Positions 43,906 to 54,743 of a DNA stretch of 64,000 nt are shown here, piece by piece. Within the stretch, counting starts at the first letter, position 1; every line of letters begins with the position of its first letter. Source of the stretch: Diplolepis rosae (taxonomy: Eukaryota > Arthropoda > Insecta > Hymenoptera > Diplolepididae); the NCBI GenBank assembly GCA_030998225.1, contig JAPYXD010000704.1, positions 6,386,001 to 6,450,000 on the forward strand, in the 5' to 3' direction. The notes below the pieces were generated by a model that was not told the DNA's origin, searched no databases, and saw only the letters and a list, made by a program, of their open reading frames with translations. Made by a program: the position numbers and the translations under genes.

Positions 43906-45137
43906 ACATTCTCATCATGGATGAGAAGGTATTGGTTTTATGTGAAAAATGACTTTCGAAAATTTCATCAAATCTTTACGTTTTGAGACCCCCTGAGTCA
44001 GAAAAAATGGTTTTTACGAAAGTGTCTGTCTGTCTGTCTGTAGTAGGTCGTGTGCGGCATACCTCTCGATAGAATTATCAGATTGAATTGAGCTTTGGTA
44101 CACTTTATCGGAGCCGAAAAAGTAAGGAGAAGTTTGTTAACCAGCCACATCCAATCAAAATTGAGGGGTTGAGCACCACTTTTGTGTTTTTGAAAATAAT
44201 TTTTTGAAAAAATCAAAAATTCCAATCCTGTTTTTGATAGTGCTCATAAATTTCTACAAATTATCCTAATAACATTTTTTGATTAAATCAAAATTAGAAA
44301 TGTTACAGCATATTCAAATTCGAAAAAAGTCAATATCAAAATTCCATTTTCCAGTTAAATTATACGAGATACGAAAAAACGTTACAATACAAAGTTGTTA
44401 GTTTCAAAAAGATCTACAAGTTTTGTCTCACACAGTTTCTGATAAAAGATATATTTTTCGTTTCAATTCCAAAAAATACGATTAAAATTCAAAAATTCCA
44501 TTTTTTAGACAAAATATGTGAGATTCAAAAAAATCTTTGAGATGAAAATTGTTTGGCTAAATAAGGTCTACACATTCTTATCGATAAATTTCTCGACAGG
44601 ATGTATATTTTATGTTTTGATTTTTAATATTAAATAAATTCGATTTTTTTCACCAAAATATGTGATACGAAATAAGCGTTGTTCTGCAAAATCATTTCCT
44701 TAAATAAAGTCTACGATTGTTTTTCCTTTTTAAAAGATTTGGAAGAAAATAAATTTATCAATAATCATGTAATTTATTAAAAAGTTACAAAAATGCATAC
44801 AGAAAATCGAGCGCGAACCGCGAGTGTCATGATGAGAATGTATTCCTTAAGGCTGATAGAGCCTTAAGTAAATTGAATTTCCTGTTTCACTGAATCTGAA
44901 AAAGAAACTTAGTGAATTTGAGAAGATGACTAATTTACATCATCTTTAATATCATTAAGTTGGTTTGAGCTTCAGTATTAAATTATAAGAAATAAATTTA
45001 AACGTATGCGAAGAGCACAAGGCCGAGCGCGAAGCGCGAGGTTCAAAAATTCCGGAGCACGAAGCGCGACGATCGAATCGCGCGCCCTAGGCGCGCTCAA
45101 ACTTGCGAGCGAAGCGCGAAGCGCGCAATGATAATGT
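43906..45137 (+). mobile_element. Non-autonomous element with ACATTCTCATC termini (copy A)
   Basis: Starts ACATTCTCATCATGGATGAG and ends AATGATAATGT, close to the complement of the start. The 1232-bp body has a GTCTGTCTGTC run, long A+T-rich stretches, then a sudden G+C-rich end made of GCGCGAAGCGCGAG words (45020-45127). No protein motif was found. Copy B (46557-51213), an inverted piece (62103-62485) and short pieces (7857-8054, 40378-40575) define the family. Confidence 0.8.
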
Positions 45138-45801
45138 GCCCGCGAATTTTGCGCTTATATGTAAGAAGTTAGCAGCGGTTGCTAACGGCTGCTTAGACAT
45201 CCCGCGTTTTCTGTGCTGCTCATGCGCACAAAGCGCGACTAGTCAGATATTGTGCTGTAAATGGTAAGTTGTACACCTGTCGCGTTGTTTTAAATTTAAT
45301 TTATAAATATTTCGACGATTCGCGTTAATTTATAATGCAAATGACTGATTTGTAACTGATCTCTGAAGATTGTATTGTAGGTTTTGTAATAGGTTCTTTA
45401 TTGTGCTATTTATTATCTTCTTACTGAGGTTATCTTAATTCTAAGTGTTGTATACTTGTACAATTGAGAGGCCGGAGACGCCTCGCGTCTGAAGTATGAG
45501 CGACGTTTAGAAGCCTCCCCATTCTTAAGCGAAGAATTTTTGAAAACATTATATTGGACTGGCAAGTAAGTCGCTACTGTTCCCGGTAATGTTTCTACTT
45601 GTAGCTATAAGCTGTTAGAACAGGAAGATAACACGACCGATAGGCTACTGCTCACAATCGTTGTTACCAGTGCTAACGTAAATTAGCTGGCATCGCTAAA
45701 GTACTGTAGCGAATAGACGTTAGTAATAGCATCTAAGACATTCGCTACCCGTATATCAAGTAACTTTCTTAGCTGTGGTAGCGAATATTTAGCTAATGCA
45801 G
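45138..45801. other. Spacer between repeat copy A and gene C exon
   Basis: Contains self-complementary words around CATTCGCTACC and GGTAGCGAATATTTAGC (45690-45800), perhaps a small foldback ending at a TTTTTTTCCGTGTA terminus near 45816. This terminus forms the last codons of the gene C frame. No gene motif seen. Confidence 0.35.
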
Positions 45802-45921
45802 CTAATTATTTTTTTCCGTGTATGTAAAAATTGAACGTGTATTGCCTGAACATACCACGTTTCTCAAAAAAATTCCAATCAGCACATTACCATGAATAAC
45901 TAAAGGACTTCCAATATCAAT
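45802..45921 (-). CDS. Serine protease homolog C, last exon fragment
   Basis: After an acceptor (aatttcag) in phase 0 the exon reads IDIGSPLVIHGNVLIGIFLR and continues to FTYTEKNN and a stop, 39 aa. It aligns with exon 4 of gene A (FDIGSPLLHNKMVIGIYV to IFLFTYVY), including the same Ser-to-Ile change at the active site. The exon is cut short after FTY by repeat sequence (TACACGGAAAAAAA), so the usual C-terminal helix is missing. No other exons were found upstream on the minus strand, which is full of repeats. It is probably a gene relic. Confidence 0.6.
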   Translation of the reverse strand: MDIGSPLVIHGNVLIGIFLRNVVCSGNTRSIFTYTEKNN

Positions 45922-46394
45922 CTGAAATTGAACAGGTTAATTTTAAAGGCCATGTGATACTTAGAAAGTTTTCAAATCCATGTGAGAAACCAGGTTTAGT
46001 TTCTCTCCATGTTTATGAACAAAATAATCAAAGTTATCGAGTAAAAATTTAGAGACAGCGAAGAAACGTTCAAACGCGGTAGATAGCCTATTTATGATTT
46101 TGATTTCACAAGAAAGTTTTTGAACAGATTTTGCTCAAGGGTGTCACCTCGTGCAACTGTTTCAGAAAATCGAACTTTTGTTTTGCATAAATTGCATCTA
46201 AATATAGAGTAGAATATGTGGTAGACAGCAGATTAATGGTGAGTTAAAGTTTTATTGGTGGTAATCGTATTTGAACCTTTAAACGTGTTTTTATCAAAAC
46301 TGTATTTTTCAAGCTGGTGACCACGATACCTCGACATCTATTTATTGAATTCCTTCAAAATTTTAATAGCTTATTCAGTACTTATGTAGTCACA

Positions 46395-46556
46395 AGGCGA
46401 ACTAAGATACCACCTTGATCAAAAAGGTTTAGGACTTTATTTTTAAAATCAAAAATACAAGTTTATTCATCATAATCGATATTGCCCCTTCGAAGTACTC
46501 CTCATCGACTGCAACGCACTTATGCCAGCGCTTGATCCAATTCTCGAAACATTTTT
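46395..46556 (-). pseudogene. Mariner-type transposase C-terminus and TIR
   Basis: The minus-strand frame reads CFENWIKRWHKCVAVDEEYFEGA before a stop, the usual end of mariner-type transposases. It is followed by TTTTTGATCAAGGTGGTATC, a plausible terminal sequence near 46400-46425. The 5' side is cut off by the repeat element that starts at 46557. Confidence 0.7.
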
Positions 46557-47729
46557 ACATTCTCATCATGGATGAGAAGGTGTTGGTTTTATGTGAAAAA
46601 TGACTTTCGAAATTTTCATCAAATCTTTACGTTTTGAGACCCCCTGAGTCAGAAAAAATGGTTTTTACGAAAGTGTCTGTCTGTCTGTCTGTCTGTCTGT
46701 AGTAGGTCGTGTGCGGCATACCTCTCGATAGAATTATCAGATTGAATTGAGCTTTGGTACACTTTATCGGAGCCGAAAAAGTAAGGAGAAGTTCGTTAAC
46801 CAGCCACATCCAATCAAAATTGAGGGGTTGAGCACCACTTTTGTGTTTTTGAAAATAATTTTTTGAAAAAATCAAAAATTTTAATACTGGTTTTAGATAG
46901 TGCTCATAAATCTCTAAAAATTATCTTGATAACGTTTTTTGATTGAATCAAAATTAGAAATGTTACAGCATATTCAAATTCGAAAAAAGTCAATATCAAA
47001 ATTCCATTTTCCAGTTAAATTATACGAGATACGAAAAAACGTTATGATACAATATTATTTTCTAGATAAAGACCTACAAATTTCAATTGTAACATTTTTT
47101 CATAAGATGCATATTTTTTTTTTTAATTCAAAAATAATCTATTGAAAATCCAAAATTCAATTTTTTAACAATAATATCTGAAATACGAAAAAAACGTAAG
47201 AATACAAAGTTGTTCGTTTCAAAAAGATCTACAAGTTTTGTCTTACACAGTTTATGAAAAAACATATATTTTTCGTTTCAATTCCAAAAAATACGATTAA
47301 AATTCAATAATTCCATTTTTTAGACAAAATATATGAGATACATAAAAAAAGTTCAAATGAAAAATTATTTGCCTAAATGAGGTCTACAAATTCTTATTAA
47401 GAAATTTCTCGACAGGATGTATATTTTATGTTTTGATTTTTAATATTAAAAAAATTCGATTTTTTTCACCAAAATATGTGAGATACGAAATAAGCGTTCT
47501 TCTGCAAAATCGTTTCCTTAAGGTAGTACGATCACGAAAATTAGACCTCAGACAAAAATAGATAATTTTGCTTTCAAGAATAGCAACATTATTATTGAAG
47601 GGCCAATTTGAATGAGAAAAGATTATTTTTCATGAAAAAAATTTGAAACACAAAAAAATAATGTTATTAATAAATTTTATTTTTGCCCAAACTTATTTTT
47701 TTATCGCTTCGAGTCAAATTTTTAAAAAT

Positions 47730-47980
47730 GATGCGATTCTAATAAATTATGGTTCATTTTTTTAGAAAAAAGATTCTCTACAACTTGACTATTTCCTATT
47801 TTTGAAATTGAATTAACTATTATCAAATACAGCAATTTGTTTATAAAAATTTTGTTTTGAAAAATTGTTTTTTTATAATTTCAGCCATTAAAGAATTCAT
47901 TTTCAAAAATCGGAAACGGTCAAGTTGTAGAGAATCTTTTTCCTAAAAAAATGAACCGTGATTTATTATAATCGCATCAT
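47730..47980. mobile_element. MITE with ~58-bp TIRs inside the long TIR
   Basis: TGCGATTCTAATAAATTATG... at 47732 pairs with ...ATTTATTATAATCGCA ending near 47976. The arms run through GGTTCATTTTTTTAG and GATTCTCTACAACTTGAC. The right arm of the host element lacks it, so it entered after the host element's arms formed. Confidence 0.8.
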
Positions 47981-48219
47981 TTGTTACGAGCGTGTCAAGG
48001 TGGCCAAATTTTTCCAAAATTATAATATAAATTTCTACATAAATTGCATGCCACTCGAAGCGCTCGTAACCGAGCACCTTGACAAGGTCGCTGATGCAGC
48101 TTATCGTTGCTCGGGTCAAGGAACTTTTAGTAGATGGTTGATTCGGGAAGGAAATCCCTAATACATTATTATATTAATATTGATATCACTATTAATATCA
48201 TTGTAATTATATCATTATA

Positions 48220-48259
48220 ATATATATATGTATATATGTTATATATATATGTATATATG

Positions 48260-48342
<83 letters not shown>
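48220..48342. repeat. (TA)n microsatellite
   Basis: TA repeats interrupted by a few TG steps, then about 80 bp of pure TA. Any reading frame here (Ile-Tyr repeats) is an artefact. Confidence 0.95.
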
Positions 48343-48343
<1 letters not shown>

Positions 48344-48471
48344 ATGTGCGTGCAGGCTTGTGCACCTGCATATAAATATGAGTTCATGTTTACAGGTAAA
48401 TGCGGATAATTATAACTACGATTTTTAAATGCGAATGGCCTGTCACATGATCGCATAGATTGTAATTTCAG

Positions 48472-48660
48472 GAGTATCTAAATTCAGGAAATTCCTAATG
48501 CGTTATTTTATTAATATTAATGTTACTATTAATATTAATATTGATTTTATACAATATTTATCCAATTATTAAGTATCTAAATTCAGGAAATTCATAATGC
48601 ATTATTTTATTAATATTAATGTTACTCTTAACATTAATATTGCTTTTATATGATATTAAG
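48472..48660 (+). repeat. Two ~100-bp tandem units
   Basis: GTATCTAAATTCAGGAAATT followed by a TATTTTATTAATATTAATGT segment recurs at 48474 and 48573. A weaker third relative precedes at 48145-48205. CGGCCTGTCACAT and ATCGCA words recur near 48435 and 48716. Confidence 0.75.
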
Positions 48661-49129
48661 TCATTTAAAACCATTAATATTGTCGCCAATAATTATAACT
48701 ATAGCTTCATGCGAGCGGCCTGTCACATAATCGCAATTTTAATACCTAAAATAATGTAAGTCCAGGAAATAATTATAAATATTTTCAGTGGAAAGTGGAA
48801 GCAAAAGGAGAGAGCGCGAGGGAAGAAGAGAGAGCATAAGAGAGAAGAAGAGGGAGAGATATCCAGCGCGTGTACACTCATGCACTGTATCTAACTATAG
48901 CTTTCTGCCGTTTGTCAATTCCTTTCTTCGTTCGTCCATGCACATGCCCCATATACCCGTCTCTTTTTGAAACATTTGATGTGCTCTGCTGTGCATCGCG
49001 AGGCTAGCATACATTCCATTTTCACACTTCCTTTTTGTGCGCCTATCCTGGCTTAGATGCTGTAGCCAGCTGATCTCCCACAACAAAGGCCACGTGCTTT
49101 TGTAATCAAAACCTAAAGGACTCATCTGA

Positions 49130-50655
49130 ATATTTAAAATAATTATGTAAGGCTTTATAATTCATATAATGATTATAAACCTAGACTAATTAAATATATA
49201 TATATATTTCAATTTAGAACGAAATATATTAGAAACTAAAATCGTTTTTACAATTTGATGACAATGCATCAAATACTAAAATTCGATGAGCGCATTTCCT
49301 TTCTCACGATAAGTGTGGAAATAGGGGAGAAATATTCTACACCTAAAAATCAGCAAATGGTGCAATAACTGAATCAGCATGGTACAAAGTCCATCTAAAT
49401 TCCTAAAACCTCCCTACCATTATTTCCTTGTCCAATCATAGATTCCTTAATCATCGAAAAACCCTACCATGTTCACCTCGCGATGAAACAGTAAAACAGA
49501 TCAACGCCAGGCCGAAATTCGCAGTTACTCGAGCAACCTGGTACTAACCAGAACTACTCGGACAGTAGGAAATGTAGTTTTCTCTACTTTGCCCGTCCGC
49601 GGTTCGGAACAAGTACGTCCTATCACCTGGATAGTTGACTTAGATTCGTAAAAAGGCCTAGCCAGGGCCACAAATTGGGGATTGTGCTTGGGCGGACGTA
49701 AATACTTCTAAAATCTTCCCTCCGACGAAAGCCGTTCACGGGGTTGTCGCGCTAAAAAATTATACAAGTAAAATTTTTACCACTACGCTTCGCGCTGAAA
49801 TAATATTTTGAGTGCGTCTGTGGTCGGTTAGCCGCGACAGTTAACTGTGCGTGTACAGCCTGGCGTTGAAAACATATCTAGTTAAATACTAACTAGCTAA
49901 GGAAATCTACATCTCGTCGAATCTCAAAACGACGAGGAGTTATTTCCTTATAACCAGAAATAGGTTTATTGTGAGATAGGAGTGGCGAAGGACAGGCAAT
50001 TTAAAAGTACTGCCTCCCTTCTAGTTCAAAGCTATCCATTTCTTTCTTACCTTAAAACTATAAGGTCCAAGTAAAGAAAAAGGGTGTGTGCGCGGGTGAA
50101 TCGCGTAAAGACAAGAGTGGCTACTTTTTGGGACCACGACCATACAGAATCGAGTTCAGCCTGGATTTTCTGAGTCTTTTGCACTCTAAGATGCGTTCTT
50201 CTTGCTGCTTTTGCTTTCAGGACTTCCAGTAGGATTAAGAACCTAGGATACGGTAAAGTACACTTAGTATCGTTTCAATTTATTTATCTTGTCATTTTGC
50301 TGATGTCTTTAATAAAAATGTTCGCCTTTGCCAAGGTCATTACCGGTGCGTATTGAAAATATAAATTGTAATATTTTGGGTCATTAAATTCGAAATTATT
50401 TAAAACACCCTTCCTCTTAGATTCAAAATTCAAGTGATAAGCGTAGGCGCGTGTAGAATTCACTCTCAGTCCGAGAGTAGAAGACCAACGACCCCACATA
50501 ATAATAAACGAATTCAACTAATATTCACATTAATCGAATTCGGCAGTTTGGACGACCTCCGCGTATTCATTTTATTAATTGATAAGATATATTAGGGGTA
50601 ATTGTTTTTACTTCTTATTAATTTTATTTAAATTAATAATACCCGTACGTAACAT
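49130..50655. other. Unassigned interior of the long-TIR element
   Basis: No protein motif or long frame. G+C content rises at 49500-50100. An inverted pair, CTCGTCGAATCTC/AAAACGACGAG, lies at 49912-49937. It may be captured host DNA. Confidence 0.3.
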
Positions 50656-51213
50656 CATTTTTAAAAATTTGGCTCGGAGCGATAAGAAAATAAGTTTGGG
50701 CAAAAATGAAATTTATTAATAACATTATTTTTTTGTGTTTCAAATTTTTTTCATGAAAAATAATCTTTTCTCTTTCAAATTAGCCCTTCAAAAATAATAT
50801 TGCTATTCTTGAAAGCAAAATTATCTATTTGAGCCTGAGGTCTAATTTTCGTGATCGTACTACCTTAAATAAAGTCTACGATTATTTTTTCTTTTTGAGA
50901 GATTTGGAAGAAAATAAATTATTTTAATCATGTAATTTATAAAAAAGTTACTGAAATGTATACAGAAAATCGAGCGCGAAGCGCGAGTGTCATGATGAGA
51001 ATGTGTTCCTTAAGGCGGATAGAGCCTTAAGTAAATTGAATTTCTTGTTTCACTTAAACTGAAAAAGAAATTTAGTGAATTTGAGAAAATGAGTAATTCA
51101 CATCATCATTAATATTATAAAATTGGTTTGAGCTTCAGTATTAAATTATAAGAAATAAACTTAAATGTATGCGAAGAGCACAAGACCGAGCGCGAAGCGC
51201 GCGATGAGAATGT

Positions 51214-52401
51214 GCCCGCCAAGCGGGCAGATTTTTTTTTTTTTATTATGACAGCTGCCAAAATAGCGGGCTATTCAAAATGAAATCTCTAATTAGAAAA
51301 CCTTGTAGCTGACAGATCCACGAATTATAAAAAGCGAATGATATTAGAAACGACTCATATAGCCAGCAAATCCGATGTTGTTAATCAAAGAACAGACACG
51401 GAAAATCAATCTGTTTTTTACCTCCCCCTAATAAACAATTAACCTCAACCTCTTTAGAAATGCATATCTTTATCAAATGTGTAATAAAGAAGGATCGTTA
51501 CCCCTTTTCGCAACATACCTGTACGGAATGTATCTCCGTCTCGTTCTCACACCTTGTGGAAGAAATCATTTCATCGCCGCCGCACCTGTGGGGATTCTTG
51601 GTACTACGCACTTACCTCGTGTGGATTAAACCGAAAATCAATTTAGGAATTTTTAAAGGTACCGAACTTCTCTTTCTCTCTCTGTCTTTCTCTGTCTCTT
51701 TCTTACTCATGTACCAACTAGCCTGTACCCTCATTCATCAATTTATTGTATTAGTAATTGTTATCAATTCAACATTTGTAATCAAGTCTAATTATCTAAA
51801 TAAATTCAATTTACATTATTTTAATAACAATTGTGTCTTTCACTGACTTATCCTACACCCCTACGCGAGCACCCTAAAAACAGACTATTGACTGTCAAAT
51901 GATTCCTTTCACTATTAACGGATTTTCCATTAAAAATTGGCATGAGAGTAAATCCTTTAAGATTTGAATGAGTGTCGTTTCAAATGCTGTCCTTTTACTG
52001 TCAAAGTATTTCCTTTGGTCTGTAAATGAAATCCTATGCCGTATAAAGGAAATATAATTTGTAGAATAAAAGAAAACAAATTGTATGATATAACTTATAA
52101 GAAATGTACACAGGCCTAAATTTGACAACTGCGAATATTAAATCAATCATTTTCAATACTATTGTATAATAACGACCTGTCTTACATTTCCCATTGAAGA
52201 CATTTTAAGATACAACTTTGATGAAAACTATAATATTTATTGAAATTCAAGCACACTTTACAAAATCATTATAAAAAAGGACGACTGATAACCCTTCGAT
52301 GGTTAAAAGCATCAAAAATTAATAAATTCATAATGCTTCGATTGTCAGAAGCAATGAAAAATGAGGTTAAGCGGATAAAAATTGTTTATTTTAGTATAGG
52401 T
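51214..52401. other. A+T-rich spacer, no gene seen
   Basis: A pyrimidine-rich tract (51665-51705) and A+T-rich sequence. The open frame at 51460-51846 is hydrophobic and low complexity, without recognisable features. The gypsy element follows at 52402. Confidence 0.35.
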
Positions 52402-52624
52402 TGTTACCAGGCCAGATGATGACCTCCTTCCCCCAGGTTTAGTTACCCATATATGTAGAGGTTGATGACCTCCCGCTCCTAGGTTTAGCTGTCTATATAT
52501 GTAGAGGTTCAGGCAGGCCTCGTCAGTTCTTCTCTAACATCTCTCACGAATAAAAACATATAAAGTGACATCAGTTTGATGTCACTACCTTTTAAAATTA
52601 GAAAGTTTAGTTTTCACTATAACA
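52402..52624 (+). repeat. 5' LTR of gypsy family 2
   Basis: 223 bp, TGTTACCAGG to CTATAACA. Contains a duplicated CCCATATATGTAGAGGTT / CTATATATGTAGAGGTT core (TATA-like) and an AATAAA near 52552. A GTGACATCAGTTTGATGTCA palindrome-like stretch lies near its end. Confidence 0.95.
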
Positions 52625-52627
52625 TTT

Positions 52628-52645
52628 TGGCGATCCTGCCACGAT
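52628..52645 (+). promoter_or_regulatory. Primer binding site, probably tRNA-Arg
   Basis: TGGCGATCCTGCCACGAT starts four bases after the LTR. The first 14 bases fit the 3' end of an insect tRNA-Arg with one difference, from memory of such tRNAs; the exact isoacceptor is not certain. Confidence 0.55.
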
Positions 52646-53466
52646 CCGCTTAAGTTCTTGGTTTTTAATTTCTACGAAAATCCACATAGAACGCGGACCT
52701 GTGCGAGACTTGGAATCCACGGACCCAAGAAGCTAAAGAAACTTTACGAAGTTTTAAAAATAAGAAGAACTCGGGACTTCACTACGGTAAGCCCGAAAAC
52801 AGGAATAATTAGCTGATAATAAAAATTAGTTGGTGAATTTAGTAGCCACTATACCACGTAAATTATCAGTGAAAGATTCCATTAAAATTGAACGAGGCCC
52901 GCAATCAGGCGGAAGACGCATCTGCGTAAGTAAGCAGCCAACGCCCAGCCAGGCAACCGGTTCTCAACAGTAAGCTGACTCATCTCTTCGACACGTCAAG
53001 GAAGGCAGGCGGTCTACGGATCCCACATCAGGCCACGAGTAGCACAGTAAGCATTACTTCTAGAAAGTGAAAGTATTGTAAACATTTCTCAATCGATCTT
53101 GGGCCTTAGAGTATAAATCCTCTTTACGTACGTTGCACGGCGACTGTACTACGGTACAGGTGAGGTAAAGTTGAGGCAAGATCGGGTTGGCTATACTCTG
53201 TGTGTTCACAAGCACTGGCCACCCTTAACAAATTAAGTATCACTACCTCAAAATCAGTAGCAGTTTGTAGCAACTTATACTGCATTTTGTTGTGTTAAAA
53301 AATAAACATTTAAAATTTTATCGTGACATTCTACACCCGAGTCACAAACAATAGATAAGTAGGTACACTGGCGTTTGATAAACACCGAGATAGCACGCTC
53401 TATCAAACTGACTCATCCTACGATACGGACTCATCCTCTTTAAATTTCCCAATCACAACCACTCTC
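52646..53466 (+). other. Leader of gypsy family 2
   Basis: About 820 bp of untranslated leader between primer site and gag. No long frame. It should hold packaging signals, which cannot be located by eye. Confidence 0.5.
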
Positions 53467-54743
53467 ATGTCTCGAGCACAATCTCCCGTCAGGGCCCAGT
53501 CCCCCTCTTACACCACTGACGAATTACTAGTAAGGGTTCTCAGCCAAATGGAAACTCTGACTATCTCATTCAACGCCCTGAAAAAAGAAAACGAAAATAG
53601 GATAGATGAAATTTCAAGATTATCAAAGAAATTAGGAGGAGCAGGGACAGTAGAAACAGATAGTGAATCCCAGCAACGACCAGAAGCGACAGACGATCAT
53701 TCTTCGGTCGAAGAAAAAACATTCCAAAGAAAAGAAACATTTAGACCAAGACGGGAAAATATTTACGGTCAATCACAATTTTTCCCAACAACTGTCCCAA
53801 CAGCACCACACGAGGAACGAAAAATGGGAGCCAAGTTAGCAATTGAAACAATAAAGCCAATTAACGGTCAGGACGACATGGGAGTAGAAGATTTTATAAA
53901 AACGGTAAAGAGAGCTAGAATAAGATGCGAAGAACCAGAAATTCTTTTAGATTTAATTTTAGCAAAGAAAATTACACACGTGGCAGAAAAAGCCATTAGA
54001 TATATGCAAATAAACTCCTATGAAGATTTATACGCGGCACTCAGACAAAATTTGAGACAAACCAGTTCATTCATTTCATTAAATTAGAAAGCTGCAAGCA
54101 AGGCTTAACAGAAACGGTTCAGAACTTGACGACGAGGTTTCGACAAATAACAAATGAAATAAATTACCTAGTCCAATTCCAGCACGTAAACCCCACTAAA
54201 CGAAGACTTAAAATAGAATTGGAAGAAGAAGCCGTTAACCGTTACTTATTAAATTTAAAAAGAGAAATTGGAATGCAGGTACGTCTGTTAAAACCGAACA
54301 CAGTAAACGAGGCTCAAGCATTAGCCATCGAAACTGAAACATGGTTGAAAGACAGCCAGCCTGTCAGACAAATTATCAAACCACCAGTAAAAATATGGGC
54401 CAAATCACCCGGACCATCTCGACTCAGTGCAAATACTACACCTAGAGCACAGAATAGTACCATACCACTGAGTGACAGATTTAAAATGAATTGCTTCAAG
54501 TGCGACAAAATAGGTCATATATCTTCACAGTGCCAAGTGAAGCAGGGTTTTCCCCCAGGCCATGGTTTCAAGCGACCACCTCCGGTAAGAGCAATCCAAG
54601 AGGAAGAAACAGAAGCGGAAAACATGACAGAGGAAGAAATAACGGAGCAACTGATCTTCGAGGAATCTGCCGAATTTCTTCCATATGCGGAAGATTACGA
54701 ACAATCGATGCCAGAAGAAAAACTGGAAGATACAGATTATTAG
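53467..54743 (+). pseudogene. gag: Gag of gypsy family 2, one frameshift
   Basis: The frame opens MSRAQSPVRAQSPS with a Ser/Pro-rich start and a coiled-coil-like stretch (LSQMETLTISFNALKKENEN). A capsid-like domain begins near IETIKPINGQDDMGVEDFI. The frame breaks at about 54065-54087. It resumes one base out of step with CKQGLTETVQNLTTRFRQ and ends with a single zinc knuckle, CFKCDKIGHISSQC (CCHC), and a Glu-rich tail. Without the frameshift the product would be about 425 residues, normal for gypsy-type Gag. Confidence 0.9.

Larger units (their letters stand above)
47521..50865. mobile_element. 3.3-kb element with ~210-bp TIRs and TA duplication
   Basis: The left AGGTAGTACGATCACGAAAA and the complement ending at 50865 start arms of about 210 bp that agree at more than nine in ten bases (47521-47730 and 50656-50865). 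TA is duplicated (47519-47520 and 50866-50867), and the uninterrupted site is seen in copy A at about 44698. No transposase motif was found. The interior holds a MITE in the left arm, a (TA)n run, two tandem units, a purine-rich tract (48785-48860) and about 1.5 kb of unassigned sequence (49130-50650). Confidence 0.88.
46557..51213 (+). mobile_element. ACATTCTCATC element, copy B, split by a long-TIR element
   Basis: Begins ACATTCTCATC and ends GATGAGAATGT (51203-51213), a perfect 11-bp TIR. The left part runs to 47520 and the right part resumes at 50868. Removing the inserted element and one TA gives 1310 bp that follow copy A closely, including the CCTTAAATAAAGTC word at the insertion point and the GCGCGAAGCGCG end. 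Confidence 0.85.

Noticed and set aside
48169..48456. Minus-strand open frame with long Ile-Tyr repeats
   Set aside because: It is a direct translation of a (TA)n microsatellite.
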